A stretch of DNA of 64,000 nucleotides from contig NC_081407.1 of the NCBI RefSeq assembly GCF_030272615.1, forward strand, positions 148,237,744 through 148,301,743, in the 5' to 3' direction. A model generated the notes under the pieces. It worked only from the letters and a program-made list of their open reading frames with translations, had not been told where the DNA came from and did not search any database. The DNA comes from Cryptomeria japonica. Its lineage: Eukaryota > Streptophyta > Pinopsida > Cupressales > Cupressaceae. Made by a program: the position numbers and the translations under genes. Positions 11,618 to 22,707 of this stretch are shown here, in pieces (the first letter of the stretch is position 1; each line of letters opens with the position of its first letter).

Positions 11618-12484
11618 TGTTAGGGTTCCCACAGATACTGAGAGGGGGGGCGAATCAGTATCTGACCGGTAATGAAATTTTCTTGATATTGAATATGGAG
11701 ACTATAAAGTAATAGTATACCGGTATGCAAGAATTAATGCAAATAACAGAATCAAAAACATCCACATGAAAAGAACACCATAACACAAGATGTTTAACGA
11801 GGAAACCTGGTGTGGGAAAAACCTTGGTGGGATTTGTGACCCACAATATTCACTTACTGGCCAATAAGAGAATATTACTTACAATAGGGGCCTGCACATG
11901 CAGGAAGGCCAACTGCCTAGAGCTCACTGCTCAATAAGAAGTCGCACTGACTTACAATGGGGATTATGCAAATCCAATAATCTGTACTACTTTACAATAG
12001 CATCGTCAATGCCAGATTCAGTACCAGTTCTTGCTCTGTTATTTACATATACCCTTGACCTACAATTCACACATTAGGTCTGCCTTATAATTTATTTATT
12101 TTTACTTCCTCACCATATCCTACAAATGCCTACAATGATCTCTTTTATATACAAGAGTCATTTTACAATTTGCCAAGTCAGCTTACAATGATAAACAAAA
12201 TATTACATATCAAAAATCCTATCGGCCTCTGTGCCGGTATATACATATTTCCTTCTGTGTCGGTGTACATCTTCTGTGTTGGTGCCGGTGTAGGTTGATT
12301 TTGTTGATGTCGGTGCACTGTTTTGTTTGAGTAATGCTTTGTCGGTATAATGTCTTGCCGGTGCCATAGGATTGCAAGGTTGCCTGAGTAATGCTTTGTT
12401 GGTGCCATAGGATTGCAAGGTTGCCATCAATGACAAAACCTTCAATCACACACAATGTCTCATTGGAGTGTCCATATGCCAACA
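11618..12484 (-). repeat. Family C 5' LTR
   Basis: 867 bp, partner of 5831-6695. It carries the same CCTGCA-CA-TGCAGG inverted repeat (11891-11904), the R-region block and the U5 hairpin at 11632-11664. Confidence 0.93.
11632..11664 (-). other. U5 C-loop hairpin, family C 5' LTR
   Basis: CAGATACTGA (11632-11641) pairs perfectly over 10 bp with TCAGTATCTG (11655-11664). It lies just inside the LTR end, beside the PBS. Confidence 0.72.
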
Positions 12485-12544
12485 CTCTGCACAAGGTATT
12501 TTCCGGTTTTCTCAACACCGACAACCCTCTAAATGTCTTGATCT
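12485..12544 (-). pseudogene. Family B outer copy: 60-bp integrase N-terminal remnant between two insertions
   Basis: Reads as LCREC-type integrase zinc-finger sequence when compared with 16618-16680 of the inner B copy. It is bounded by the right target repeat of the C insertion (CTCTG, 12485-12489) and the left target repeat of the inner B insertion (GATCT, 12540-12544). Confidence 0.85.
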
Positions 12545-13845
12545 TGATAACTCAATGATGAACGGATAGTACCAAACTAGTACTGAGAGGTGGGGGTGAA
12601 TCAGTATAGACAAAAACACAATCCTAAACCAGTTTGTCAGCAGACATTGTGCTTTGACAGACAAATAGTAACACCGGTCTTAAACAGAGTACAACCGGCA
12701 AAACCTAGAATAACTCAGACAAGCATAAACCGGTTGACACTTATCTTTTCACACAATCTAATACTTCATTTCCATTTCACCCTAGTGCATGAACAGGTAA
12801 TCTATCATCAAAGATATGTAAACAACTAGATTAACATGATTTACCTTCAGACACAAATCACTCGGTTAAGGGATGGCTAGAATACTCAGTTAAGGCTTAA
12901 ACCCTGTTAAAGGTTACCTTGTTAGAGGATTTCAAGAACTCAATGGTTTTGAGTCACCCTGTTAAAGGATTTACAGTAAGCTGGTTAAAGCTACCCTGTT
13001 AAGGGATTTCCCAACTATTGAAGTGGTTAGAGATCAACAGGTATTACAATGATTTGGAAACAACACTTAATGCCAATGCAGATCCGCTTTACCTTCTCTA
13101 CACCTTCTGCACTTACCCTCTACAGGTATCACTTCTCTCTTTTGGTCTAGCAAGAAACATGTATCTCTTTACTTGGATACTCACACACAACTTTTGCCAA
13201 CAACCTCAATAAGAGAAATAACATCGACATTATAGGAAACAGACAGGTCGGTAGCATAAACCCTAAACCCTAAACCTGTTAGGTTAAGCAATTCAAATGG
13301 TTCAATCCTAACCGTTGAGCACATTGCATTAAATGCAACAGTCTTGAACCAATCTCAAGACATTCTCCATTGTTCATTTTCCACTGATTTCATGGCAGCT
13401 GATAACCCGTCATGTGTTATCACCGTTTACAGACTCTGCACATTCCTGAGGTAGATAGGAATAATCTCCTTCATGCAAGATCCTTCACGTGCACAAGGCT
13501 GACGTGGCAACATGATCTGTTATGTGTTACAATGCTAACTCATCACACAAAGTCACCAGTTGAGTCATACAGGCTTGAAGCACTTCAACCGGAAACCCTG
13601 AAGTTGAGACTACCAACTGGTATTCATACAAAGCTTCCATGTACCGGTTCCCGTAACCACATGCCAGTTCATCTTGAAACAACACACCACTTCACTTTGG
13701 CACATATATCGGTTCACAATGTTATATCGGTTCTCACATATACTAGTTCTTGGTAACATACCAGTTCTCTCTTCTTCTGCATATTGACATCAATGACAAA
13801 ATACAATGTCATTATGTCCTCATACCGGTTCACATAATGCCAACA
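12545..13845 (-). repeat. Family B inner 3' LTR (internally deleted)
   Basis: 1301 bp against 1489 bp for its partner. The missing part spans the ATGAATAACACC...GGGATCACC block, joined at about 12855. It keeps the telobox (near 13258) and the TACTGA/TCAGTA hairpin (near 12577-12604). Confidence 0.93.
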
Positions 13846-14090
13846 ATCTCCCCCTTTGGCATTGATGGCAATATACAAAGATATCTCTCCGCTTCACATC
13901 TTCTCCCCCAATTTCTTCAGATATCTTCTCTGCTTCACTTCTTTTCCCCCTTTGACAACAATGCCAAAGTGGAGGCACAAGCTTCCCATTTCCATTATGC
14001 TACTCCCCTTGAGGAGTAGCATCCTTCAACACATCAATCCTGATGAAAAAATTGACTATGCAATACTTGACTGATGTGGAGCATATACCT
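13846..14090 (-). other. Family B inner 3' leader, polypurine tract and hairpin
   Basis: Polypurine tract GCCAAAGGGGGAGAT (minus strand, 13846-13860), a second CAAAGGGGGAAAAG block near 13944-13957, and a perfect 10-bp inverted repeat ATGCTACTCC/GGAGTAGCAT at about 13997-14022 on the same side of the LTR. Confidence 0.75.
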
Positions 14091-15640
14091 TTAGTTTATC
14101 TCCTGAACGGGCAGCACCCCTAATTCACCTCTTAAGTACATAAATGTAGCCTTTGGGACAAGCTTGATGAATGTGTCTGCTAACTGCTCCTTAGTGGAAA
14201 TATTTTCCAGTGCAATCTCTTTGTTCTGAACCTTTTCCCTCAAGAAATGATACTTAAGCTCAAAGTGCTTGGTTCTAGAATGTAAAACCGGATTCTTGGA
14301 GATGTTAATGCACTAGTATTGTCACAAAATATACTTACCAGTTCAGATACAGGAACTTTGAAGCCATTTAATACATGCTTCATCCAAATTGTCTGAGTGC
14401 AGTTCATGAAAGCTGCAACATACTCTGCTTCCCCTGTAGACTAAGAGATACAACTCTGCTTCTTACTCATCCATGAGACCAATCTACTGCTGAGAAATAA
14501 TTCACCACCAGTTGTGCTCTTTCGGTCACCCACATTACCTGCCCAATCAGCATCTGTGAATACTTTCAAGTTCAAATCCTTGCTATATGGATACCACAAT
14601 CCATAATCAATAGTTCCCTTCAGATACCTAAGAATCCACTTGACAGAAACCAAGTGGGATTCTCTTATACTTTTCTGGAACCTTGCAGTAATGCCAACTA
14701 CATGTGCAATACCTAGTCTACTATGCACTACATAATGCAACTTACCAATCATTGATCGGTATTCCTTCTCATCAACCAATACTGAGTCATCCTCTTTGGA
14801 TAGTTTACAACTGGTCACCATCGGTGTACCAATTGGTTTGCTATCTTCCATGCCAAAGGTCTTTAACACCTCTTTGACATACTTGGACTGAGTGATAAAG
14901 ATTCCATCTTTCATCTGTTGAATTTGCAATGCAATGAAGAACTTAATCTCCCCTACCAGTGACATCTCAAACTCTTTCTTCATCTCATTTGTAAACTCAT
15001 GACTCATCTTGTCATCTCCACCAAAGATAAAGTCATCAACAAATACCTCACAGATCAGGATCTGATCTCCTTTAGACTTCAAGTAAATATTGCTATCTTT
15101 TCTTGTTCTCTCAAATCTAATCTTCACAAGATGGGAGTGTAGGCGTTCATACCATGCTCTAGGTGCCTGCTTTAGACCATATAAGGCTTTATGTAGCCTA
15201 CACACCATGTCACTATCTTTAGATAGGGCAAACCCATCTGGTTGCTCTATATACACCTCCTCTTCAAGTACACCATTTAGGAATGCAAATTTTACATCCA
15301 TTTGATATACTTTGAATCCTTTAAAAGCTACATAAGCAAGAAGCATACAAACTCCTTCCAATCTGGCTATAGGAGCGAAAGTTTCTCCATAGTCTTCTCC
15401 TTCTTCTTGAGCATATCCTTTACATACCAGTCTGGCTTTGTTTCTAATCACTATGCCATCCTCATTCAGCTTATTTCTGAAAACCCATTTGGTACCAATG
15501 ACATTTTTATGCTCCGGTCTAGGTACCAAAGACCATGTACCATTTCTCTCTATCTAGTCAAGTTCCTCTTCCATTGCCTTGAACCAGTCTTCATCTTTAT
15601 GTGCCTCTTTGAATGATTTAGGCTCCAATTCCAAGATCAT
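14091..15640 (-). pseudogene. Family B inner copy: reverse transcriptase and RNase H
   Basis: Best preserved RT of the window: 14441-15553 is open on the minus strand. Motifs in order: [65 protein letters not shown] (catalytic FVDD), [49 protein letters not shown] and KQSCIS. A stop at 14441-14443 splits RNase H, which continues GEAEYVAAFMNCTQTIWMK and ends at a stop at 14091-14093 after GELGVLPVQEIN. A TAG at 15554-15556 separates it from the upstream linker. Confidence 0.93.
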
Positions 15641-16700
15641 ACATGAGTTTTCTCTAACCTTTCTTCTTGTAAGGATTCCTGCATCCTTATCTCCTATGAT
15701 CTATTTAGGATCATGATTCAGCTTGACATACCGAGGAATGGTCTTGATAGATTCCTCTTGCTTTTCTTCTTCATCCTCATATCCATCAATATCAGCATCT
15801 ACATCTACCGGTGTAGGAACACTGTTACTAGTACTTGGTTGACTGGCAACCGGTTCCCAAAAAGTTACAACCAGTTCATTTACCACTTGTTTACTACCGG
15901 TTTCCTCAGTTTTCTCAGAGGTTTCATCAACTCTTACATTGATGCTTTTCATAATTCTTTGAGTCCTATTATTGAAACACTTGAGAGCTTTGCTCTTGGT
16001 GGAATATCCTAGGAATATTCCCTCATCACATTTCACTTCAAATTTGCTCTGGTGTTCGCTCCTCTTGATGTAATATTTGCTACCAAACACTATAAAGTAG
16101 CTAACCACAGGTGTCTTACTGGTCCAATACTCATAAGGAGTTTTATCCTTACCTTTCTTAATGAGTACTCGATTCATTGTGTAGACTGCAGTGCTCACCG
16201 CTTCTCTCCAAAAGGTGTGAGCTACCTTTCCTTGAATCAACATAGTTCTAGCTTTTTCAACCACAATCTAGTTATTCCTCTCTGCTAGGCCATTCTATTG
16301 TGGAGTCTGGGGGGTAGACAATTGCCTCTTGATGCCATGTTCTGCATAGTACATGTTGAATTGATCCTTTTACCGCTTTCCTTCTCCACTAATGCTTTGA
16401 AAGATTTGAACTTTACAAAGGCTTCAGACTTATATTTCAAGAATATGACCCACATCATTCTTGAGTAGTCATCAGTGAGAATCATGAAGTACCTATCATC
16501 CTGCACACTCCTAGTTTTCATAGGACCACACAAATCAGTATGCACAAGATCAAGCAAATTGTCAGCAGTGAAAGGTTTACCTTTAAAGGTTGAGGAAGAC
16601 ATTTTCCCCAATTGACACTCTCTGCACAAGGTATTTTCCAATTTTCTCAGCACCAACAACCCTCTAACTACCTTGATCTTACTGGCCTTCACAATGCTAT
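15641..16700 (-). pseudogene. Family B inner copy: integrase with catalytic deletion
   Basis: The minus strand gives SKIKVVRGL, LCRECQLGK (zinc-finger end), VHTDLCGPMKTRS and YSRMMWV, then after GKRI it jumps frame: the segment carrying DQGGEF in the outer copy is missing (near 16358-16365). The frame resumes at 16264 with MVEKARTMLIQGKVAHTFWRE and runs to GIFLGYSTKSKALKCF. Losing the second Asp of the DDE triad abolishes strand transfer. The linker after it is rich in acidic residues. Confidence 0.9.
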
Positions 16701-18138
16701 CAAAGTTTACATGCAGAGTCTCCTATGCCATATCCAGCTATCATCAAATTTAGCCATAAGATACGTACTTATATTTGCATTCAGCTGAAATAGGTTACCT
16801 TTGGTCTGCATGCTGGTAGCCACCAATTCACCATTCTTTCCTTTGATTCTGCACACTCCATTCTTGAATTCCAGAGTGAGACCACTATCATTTAGCTAGG
16901 CAACACTCAGAAGGTTGTGTCTTAGACCATCAACCTAATATACATTATCAGCACTACTCTTTCCATTCAGAGAGATGGACCCTCTGCCTTTGACCATACA
17001 TGGTGCATCATTACCAAAGTGAACCACACCACAATCATACTCTTCCAAGGATAGAAACTTGCTCCGATCACCAGTCATATGGTGAGAACAGCCACTGTCA
17101 ATAATCCACTCATTGTAATTATCAAAGCTAGAGACAAGAGCCTTCTTGTCTGACACATCTTCCTTGACAGCAACAAACACAATATCTTTATTTTCTTCAT
17201 CTTTTGACTCCTCATCTATGACACCTTCATCAACTACCACAAAACAATTTCTCTGGTTTCCTCCTTTGAATTTATTGACCCTTTTCGGTTTGTCCTTGTT
17301 GTCATCATTAGGATAGTTTATAGCAATATGTCCTATCCGGTTAAAAGAAAAGCATTTCAAATGGAGCTTACCTCTATATTTACCGATTCCTTTAGGAAGT
17401 TTCCTGGCAAGAAGAGCTTCAAATGCCATCAGAATCTCCTCATCATCCATTTCTCTGCTCTGTCTTGGTTCACCACTAGTGCTAGCTCCTTTTCCTTTTC
17501 TGGATGGTACAACAAAAGCTTTAAAAGCTAATTTAGTCTTTTGAACACTGCCATCAAAACTATTTAGCTCATAGGCTATCAACTTTGTAATGATGGAGTC
17601 TAGGGATACCTTAGTCTTGTCTATTGATCTCAACTCCTGAATAGAAGCAACCCTTATTGCATAGACCTGTAATAAGGATCTCAGGATTTTGCTTACCAGA
17701 GTGTAATCTTCCAGTTTACCACCTGCACTCTTGATATCTCTGACAACAGTTTTGATTCGTATTCCATATTGTTGAATGGTCTCACCTTCAACCATCCACA
17801 TGTCTTCAAACTTCCCTCTAAGGCTTTCTTCCTTAGCTTGTTTTACATGCTCATCACCGCCATAGATATTTTCAAGAGTATCCCATACCTCTTTGGGATT
17901 TACCTTATCTTGGACATCAATAAACTCAATGTTAGATAAACTACTAATTAGGGCTTCCATGACTTGCCCATTCTCCTGCATCTCTCTATTTTGGTCATCG
18001 ATGAGAGTACCGGTAGGGGAAACATAGGCATTCTCAACATAGCTCCAGTGTTGAGCACCCATGCTTCTGATGTATATCTTCATTCTGTCTTTCCATATAC
18101 TAAAATTTTCTGAACTTTGGACCTTCCCTCTTCATCAT
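16701..18138 (-). pseudogene. Family B inner copy: Gag and protease
   Basis: Gag begins MMKREGPKF (ATG at 18136-18138). A 10-bp insertion then breaks the frame and it resumes at 18083 (MKIYIRSMGAQHWS). The Copia Gag core follows (EVWDTLENIYGGDEHVKQAKEE, LRGKFEDMWMVEGETIQQYG). The single zinc knuckle CFSFNRIGHIAINY has lost its second and fourth ligands relative to CFSCNRIGHIVVNC in the outer copy. The protease motif WIIDSGCSHHMTG is intact. The frame continues to 16935, where a stop precedes the PR-INT linker. Confidence 0.92.
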
Positions 18139-18195
18139 TAGACTGGGATCTTTACCGCAAGTGGTTAAGCTTATAACACAAAGGACCTGGAGGAT

Positions 18196-18207
18196 GCTCT
18201 GATACCA
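18196..18207 (-). other. Primer binding site (tRNA-iMet), inner B
   Basis: TGGTATCAGAGC on the minus strand, two bases from the 5' LTR. Confidence 0.93.
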
Positions 18208-18209
18208 TT

Positions 18210-19698
18210 TGATAACTCAATGATGAATGAATAGTACCAAACCGATACTGAGAAGGGGGGGGTGAATTAGTACAGACAAAAACATAATCCTAAAATGGTT
18301 TGTCAGCAGACATTGTGCTTTGACAGACAAACAGTAACACCGGTCTTAAACAGAGTACAACCAGCAAAACCTAGAATAACTGAGACAAGCATAAACCTTA
18401 TCTTTTCACACAATCTAATACTTCATTTCCATTTCACCCTACTGCATGAATAGGTAATCTATCATCAAAGATATGTAAACAGCTAGATTGACATGATTTA
18501 TCTTCAGACACAAATCACTTAAACCATCACATGAATAACACCACACATGACACGCAGATTTTTCATGTGGAAACCCAACTGGGAAAAACCACGGTGGGGA
18601 TGAATACCCACAAGCTATTTTTGAACTCTTTAGAAGTTCGCTCTGTTAGGATCCTTGTCCGATTAAAGATTCATACAATAGGTTCTATTAGGAACCCATC
18701 CTATTAGGGATCACCTGGTTAAGGGATGGCTAGAATACCCGGTTAAGGGTTAAACCCTGTTAAAGGTTACCTTGTTAGAGGATTTCAAGAACTCAATGGT
18801 TTTGAGTCACCCTGTTAAAGGATTTACAGTAAGCCGGTTAAAGCTACCCTGTTAAGGGATTTCCCAATTGTTGAAGTGGTTAGAGATCAACAGGTATTAC
18901 AATGCTCTGGAAACAACACTCAATGCCAATGCAGATCCACTTTAGCTCCTCTACACCTTCTTCACTTACGCTCTGTAGGTATCACTTCTCTCTTTTGGTC
19001 TGGCAAGAATCAAGTATCTCTTTACTTAGATACTCACACACAACTTTTGCCAACAACCTCAGTAAGAGAAACAACATCGACCTTATAGGAAACAAACAGG
19101 TTGCTAGCATAAACCCTAAACCCTAAACCTGTTAGGTTAAGCAATTCAAACGGTTCAATCCTAACCGTTGAGCACATTGCATTAAATGCAATAGTCTTGA
19201 ACCAATCTCAAGACGTTCTCCATTGTTCATTTTCCACCGATTTCATGGTAGCTCATAACCCGTCACGTGTTATCACCGTTTACAGACTTTGCACATTCCT
19301 GAGGTAGATAGGAATAATCTCCTTCATGCAAGATCCTTCACGTGCACAAGGCTGACGTGGCAACACGATCTATTCTGTGTTACAATGCTAACTCATCACA
19401 CAAATTCACCAGTTGAGTCATACAAGCTTGAAGCACTTCAACCGGAAACCCTAAAGTTGAGACTACCAACTAGTAGTCATACAAAGCTTCCATGTACCAG
19501 TTCCCGTAACAACATGCCGGTTCATCTTGAACCAACACACTGCTTCACTTTGGCACATATACCGGTTCACAATGTTATACCGGTTCTCACATATACCGGT
19601 TCTTGGTAACATACCAATTCTCTCTTCTTCAGCATATTGACATCAATGACAACATACAATGTCATTATGTCCTCATACCGGTTCACATAATGCCAACA
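18210..19698 (-). repeat. Family B inner 5' LTR
   Basis: 1489 bp, ends TGATAACTC at left and GCCAACA at right, followed by the GATCT target repeat. It contains the telobox near 19110 and a poly-G hairpin region near 18242-18275. Confidence 0.94.
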
Positions 19699-19703
19699 GA
19701 TCT

Positions 19704-21152
19704 TACTGGCCTTCACAATGTTATCAAAGTTTACATGGCAGAGTCTCCTGTGCCATATCCAGCTGTCATCGAACTTGGCTATAAGATATATACTGATATT
19801 TCATTCAGCTGAAATCGGTTACCTTTGGTCTGCATGCTGGTAGCCACCAATTCACCATTCTTTCCTTCCATTTTGTACACTCCACTCTTGAATTCCAGAG
19901 TGAGACCACTATCATTCAGCTGGGAAACACTCAGAAGGTTGTGTCTTAGACCATCAACCCAATACACATTGTCAGCACTACTCTTTCCATTCAGAGAGAT
20001 GGACCCTCTACCTTTGACCATACATGGTGCATCATTACCAAAGTGAATCACACCACCATCATACTCTTCCAAGGATAGAAACTTGCTCCGGTCACCAATC
20101 ATATGGTGAGAACATCTAGTGTCAATAATCCACTCATTGTAATTATCAAAGCGGGAGACAAGAGCCTTCTTGTCTGACACATCTTCCTTGACAACAACAA
20201 ACACAATATCTTTATTTTCTTCATCTTTTGATTCCTCATCTGTGACACCTTCATCAACTGCCACAAAATAGTTTCTCCGGTTTCCTCCTTTGAATTTCTT
20301 GAACCTTTCCAATTTGTCCTTGTTGTCAACATTAGGACAGTTTACAACAATATGTCCTATCCGGTTACAAGAAAAGCATTTCAAAGGGAGCTTACCTCTG
20401 TATTTACCGGTTCCTTTAGGAAGTTTCCTGGCAAGAAGAGCTTCAAATTCAATCAGAATCTCCTCAACATCCATTTCTCTGCTCTGTCTTGGTTCACCAC
20501 TGGTGCTTTCTTCTTTTCCTTTTCTGGATGGTACGACAGAAGCTTTAAAAGCTGATTCAGTCTTTTGAACACTACCATCAAAACTATTTAGCTCATAGGC
20601 TGTCAACTTTGCAATAATGGAGTCTAGGGATACCTTAGTCTTGTCTATTGATCTCAACTCCTGAATATTAGCAACCCTTATTGCATAGACCGGTAATAAG
20701 GATCTCAAAACTTTGCTTACCATAGTGGAATCTTCTATTTTACCACCTGCACTCTTGATATCTCTGACAATAGTTTTGATTCTTATTCCATACTGTTGAA
20801 TGGTCTCACCTTCAACCATCCGCATGTCTTCAAATTTCCCTCTAAGGCTTTCTTCCTTAGCTTGTTTTACATGCTCATCACCACCATGGATATTTTCAAG
20901 AGTATCCCATACTTCTTTGGGATTTACTTTATCTTGGACATCAATAAACTCAATGTCAGATAAACTACTAATTAGGGCTTCCATGACTTGCCCATTCTCC
21001 TGCATCTATCTCTTTTGGTCATCGGTGAGAGTACCGGTAGGGGAAACATAAGCATTCTCAACATAGCTCCAGTGTTGAGCACCCATTCTTCTAATGTATA
21101 TCTTCATTCTATCTTTCCATATATTGAACTTTGGACCTTCCCTCTTCATCAT
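19704..21152 (-). pseudogene. Family B outer copy: Gag, protease and start of integrase
   Basis: Gag starts at the ATG pair 21147-21152 (MMKREGPKFNIWKDRMKIYI). One TAG (GAG to TAG) before MQENGQVMEAL splits it; from there it is open to 19779. The zinc knuckle CFSCNRIGHIVVNC is complete (CX2CX4HX4C). The protease reads WIIDTRCSHHM, so the catalytic DSG is altered to DTR. The PR tail HNLLSVSQLNDSGLTLEFKSG and the start of integrase follow. The remainder lies left of the inner insertion. Confidence 0.92.
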
Positions 21153-21209
21153 TAGACTGGGATCTTTTCCTCAAGCAGTTAAGCTTATAACATAGAGGAC
21201 CTGGAGGAT

Positions 21210-21221
21210 GCTCTGATACCA
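21210..21221 (-). other. Primer binding site (tRNA-iMet), outer B
   Basis: TGGTATCAGAGC on the minus strand, two bases inside the 5' LTR boundary at 21224. Confidence 0.93.
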
Positions 21222-21223
21222 AT

Positions 21224-22707
21224 TGATAACTCAATGATGAATGGATACTACCAAACCAGTACTAAGAGGGGGGGTGAATCAGTACAGACAAAAACACATT
21301 CCTAAAACCGGTTTGTCAGCAGACACTGTGCTTTGGCAGACAAACAGTAACACCGGTCTTAAACATAATACAACTGGCAAAAACTCAAAATAACTAAGAC
21401 AAGCATAAACCGGTTAACACTTATATTTTCATACAATCTAATACTTCATTTCCATTTCACCCTAGTGCATGAACAAGTAATCTATCATCATAGGTATATA
21501 AATAGCTAGATCAACATGTTATACCTTCAGACACACATCACTTAAACTTATCACATGAATAACACCACACATGACACATAGATTTTTCATGTGGAAACCC
21601 AACTGGGAAAAACCACGGTGGGGATGAATACCCACAAGCTATTTTTGAACTCTTTAGAAGTCTGCTCTGTTAAGAGATTTGTCCAGTTAAAGACTGATGC
21701 AATAGGTTATGTTAGGAACCGGTCCTGTTAGGGATCACTTGGTTAAGGAAAAGCTAGAATACCCGGTTAAGGGTTAAACCCTGTTAAAGGTTACCTTGTT
21801 AGAGGATTTCAAGAACTCAATGGTTTTGAGTCACCATATCAAAGGATTTACAGTAAGCCAGTTAAAGCTACCCTGTTAAGGGATTTCCCAACTGTTGAAG
21901 TGGTTAGAAATCAATAGGTATTACAATGATCTAGTAACAACACTCAATGCGAATGCAAATCCGCTTTAGCTCCTCTTCACCTTCTGCACTTACACTCTGT
22001 AGGTATCACTTCTCTCCTCTGGTCTGGCAAGAATCACGTATCTCTTCACTTGGATACACTCACACAACTTTTGCCAACAACCTCAGAAAGAAACACAACA
22101 TCGACCTTATAGGAAACAGATAGGTCGGTAGCATAAACCCTAAACCCTAAACTTGTTAGGTTAAGCAATTCAAACAGTTCAATCTTGACCATTGAGCACA
22201 TTGCATTAAATGTAACAGTCTTGAACCGATCTCAAGATGTTCTCCATCGTTTGTTTTCCACCGCTTTCATGGCGGTTGTTAACCCATCATGTGTTTTCAC
22301 CATTTACAGACTTCTCACATTCCCAAGGTAGATAGGAACAATCTCCTTCATGCAAGATCCTTCACGTGCATAAGGCTGACGTGACAACACAATTTTTTCT
22401 TCGTTACAATGCTAACTCATCACACAAAGTCACCGGTTGAGTCATACAGGCTTGAAGCACTTCAACTGGAAACCTTGAAGTTGAGACTACCAACTGGTAT
22501 TCATACAAAGCTTCCATGTACCGGTTCCCATAACCACATGCCAGTTCACCTTGAACAAACACACCGCTTCACTTTGGCACATATATCGATTCACAATGTT
22601 ATACCAGTTCTTTGTAACATACCGGTTCTCTCTTCTTCAGCATATTGACATCAATGACAATCATACAATGTCATCATGTCCTCATACCGGTTCACATAAT
22701 GCCAATA
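21224..22707 (-). repeat. Family B outer 5' LTR
   Basis: 1484 bp, partner of 1640-3101. Its right end is GCCAATA (C-to-T in the terminal CA context). Telobox near 22136. The hairpin arm reads GTACTAA against TCAGTAC, one mismatch. Confidence 0.93.

Larger units (their letters stand above)
5831..12484 (-). mobile_element. Pol-less LTR retrotransposon, family C
   Basis: 6654-bp minus-strand element with LTRs 5831-6695 and 11618-12484, a 5-bp target duplication (CTCTA at 5826-5830, CTCTG at 12485-12489), an initiator-Met PBS (11604-11615) and a polypurine tract (from 6696). It lies in the integrase gene of the outer B copy. The interior has no protease, integrase, RT or RNase H. Instead it holds two long reading frames, a Gag-like coiled-coil/zinc-knuckle protein and a long protein of unknown function, with in-frame stops but no frameshift. 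It is best called a large non-autonomous (LARD-like) element with its own proteins. Its relative D at 34458-51331 has the same design. Confidence 0.9.
12545..19698 (-). mobile_element. Copia LTR retrotransposon, family B, inner copy
   Basis: 7154-bp element with perfect 5-bp target duplication GATCT (12540-12544 and 19699-19703), LTRs 12545-13845 and 18210-19698, initiator-Met PBS and gag-PR-INT-RT-RNase H on the minus strand. It inserted into the integrase of another member of its own family. Damage: about 190 bp missing from the 3' LTR, a 10-bp insertion near the gag start, two zinc-knuckle Cys lost, a small integrase deletion removing the second catalytic Asp, and several stops. It cannot transpose on its own. 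Confidence 0.95.
1640..22707 (-). mobile_element. Copia LTR retrotransposon, family B, outer copy (interrupted twice)
   Basis: Minus-strand element with 3' LTR at 1640-3101 and 5' LTR at 21224-22707, inserted in the family-A LTR (TSD GTTTT/GTTTC). Removing two later insertions (5831-12484 and 12545-19698, each with one duplicated 5-bp target) leaves an element of about 7.2 kb: 5' LTR, initiator-Met PBS, gag, PR, INT, RT, RNase H, 3' LTR. Its left LTR edge reads TGATAACTCA and its right edge GCCAATA (TG...CA ends, one C changed to T). Coding parts carry stops, frameshifts and a deletion of roughly 85 bp in RNase H, so it is inactive. Confidence 0.93.
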
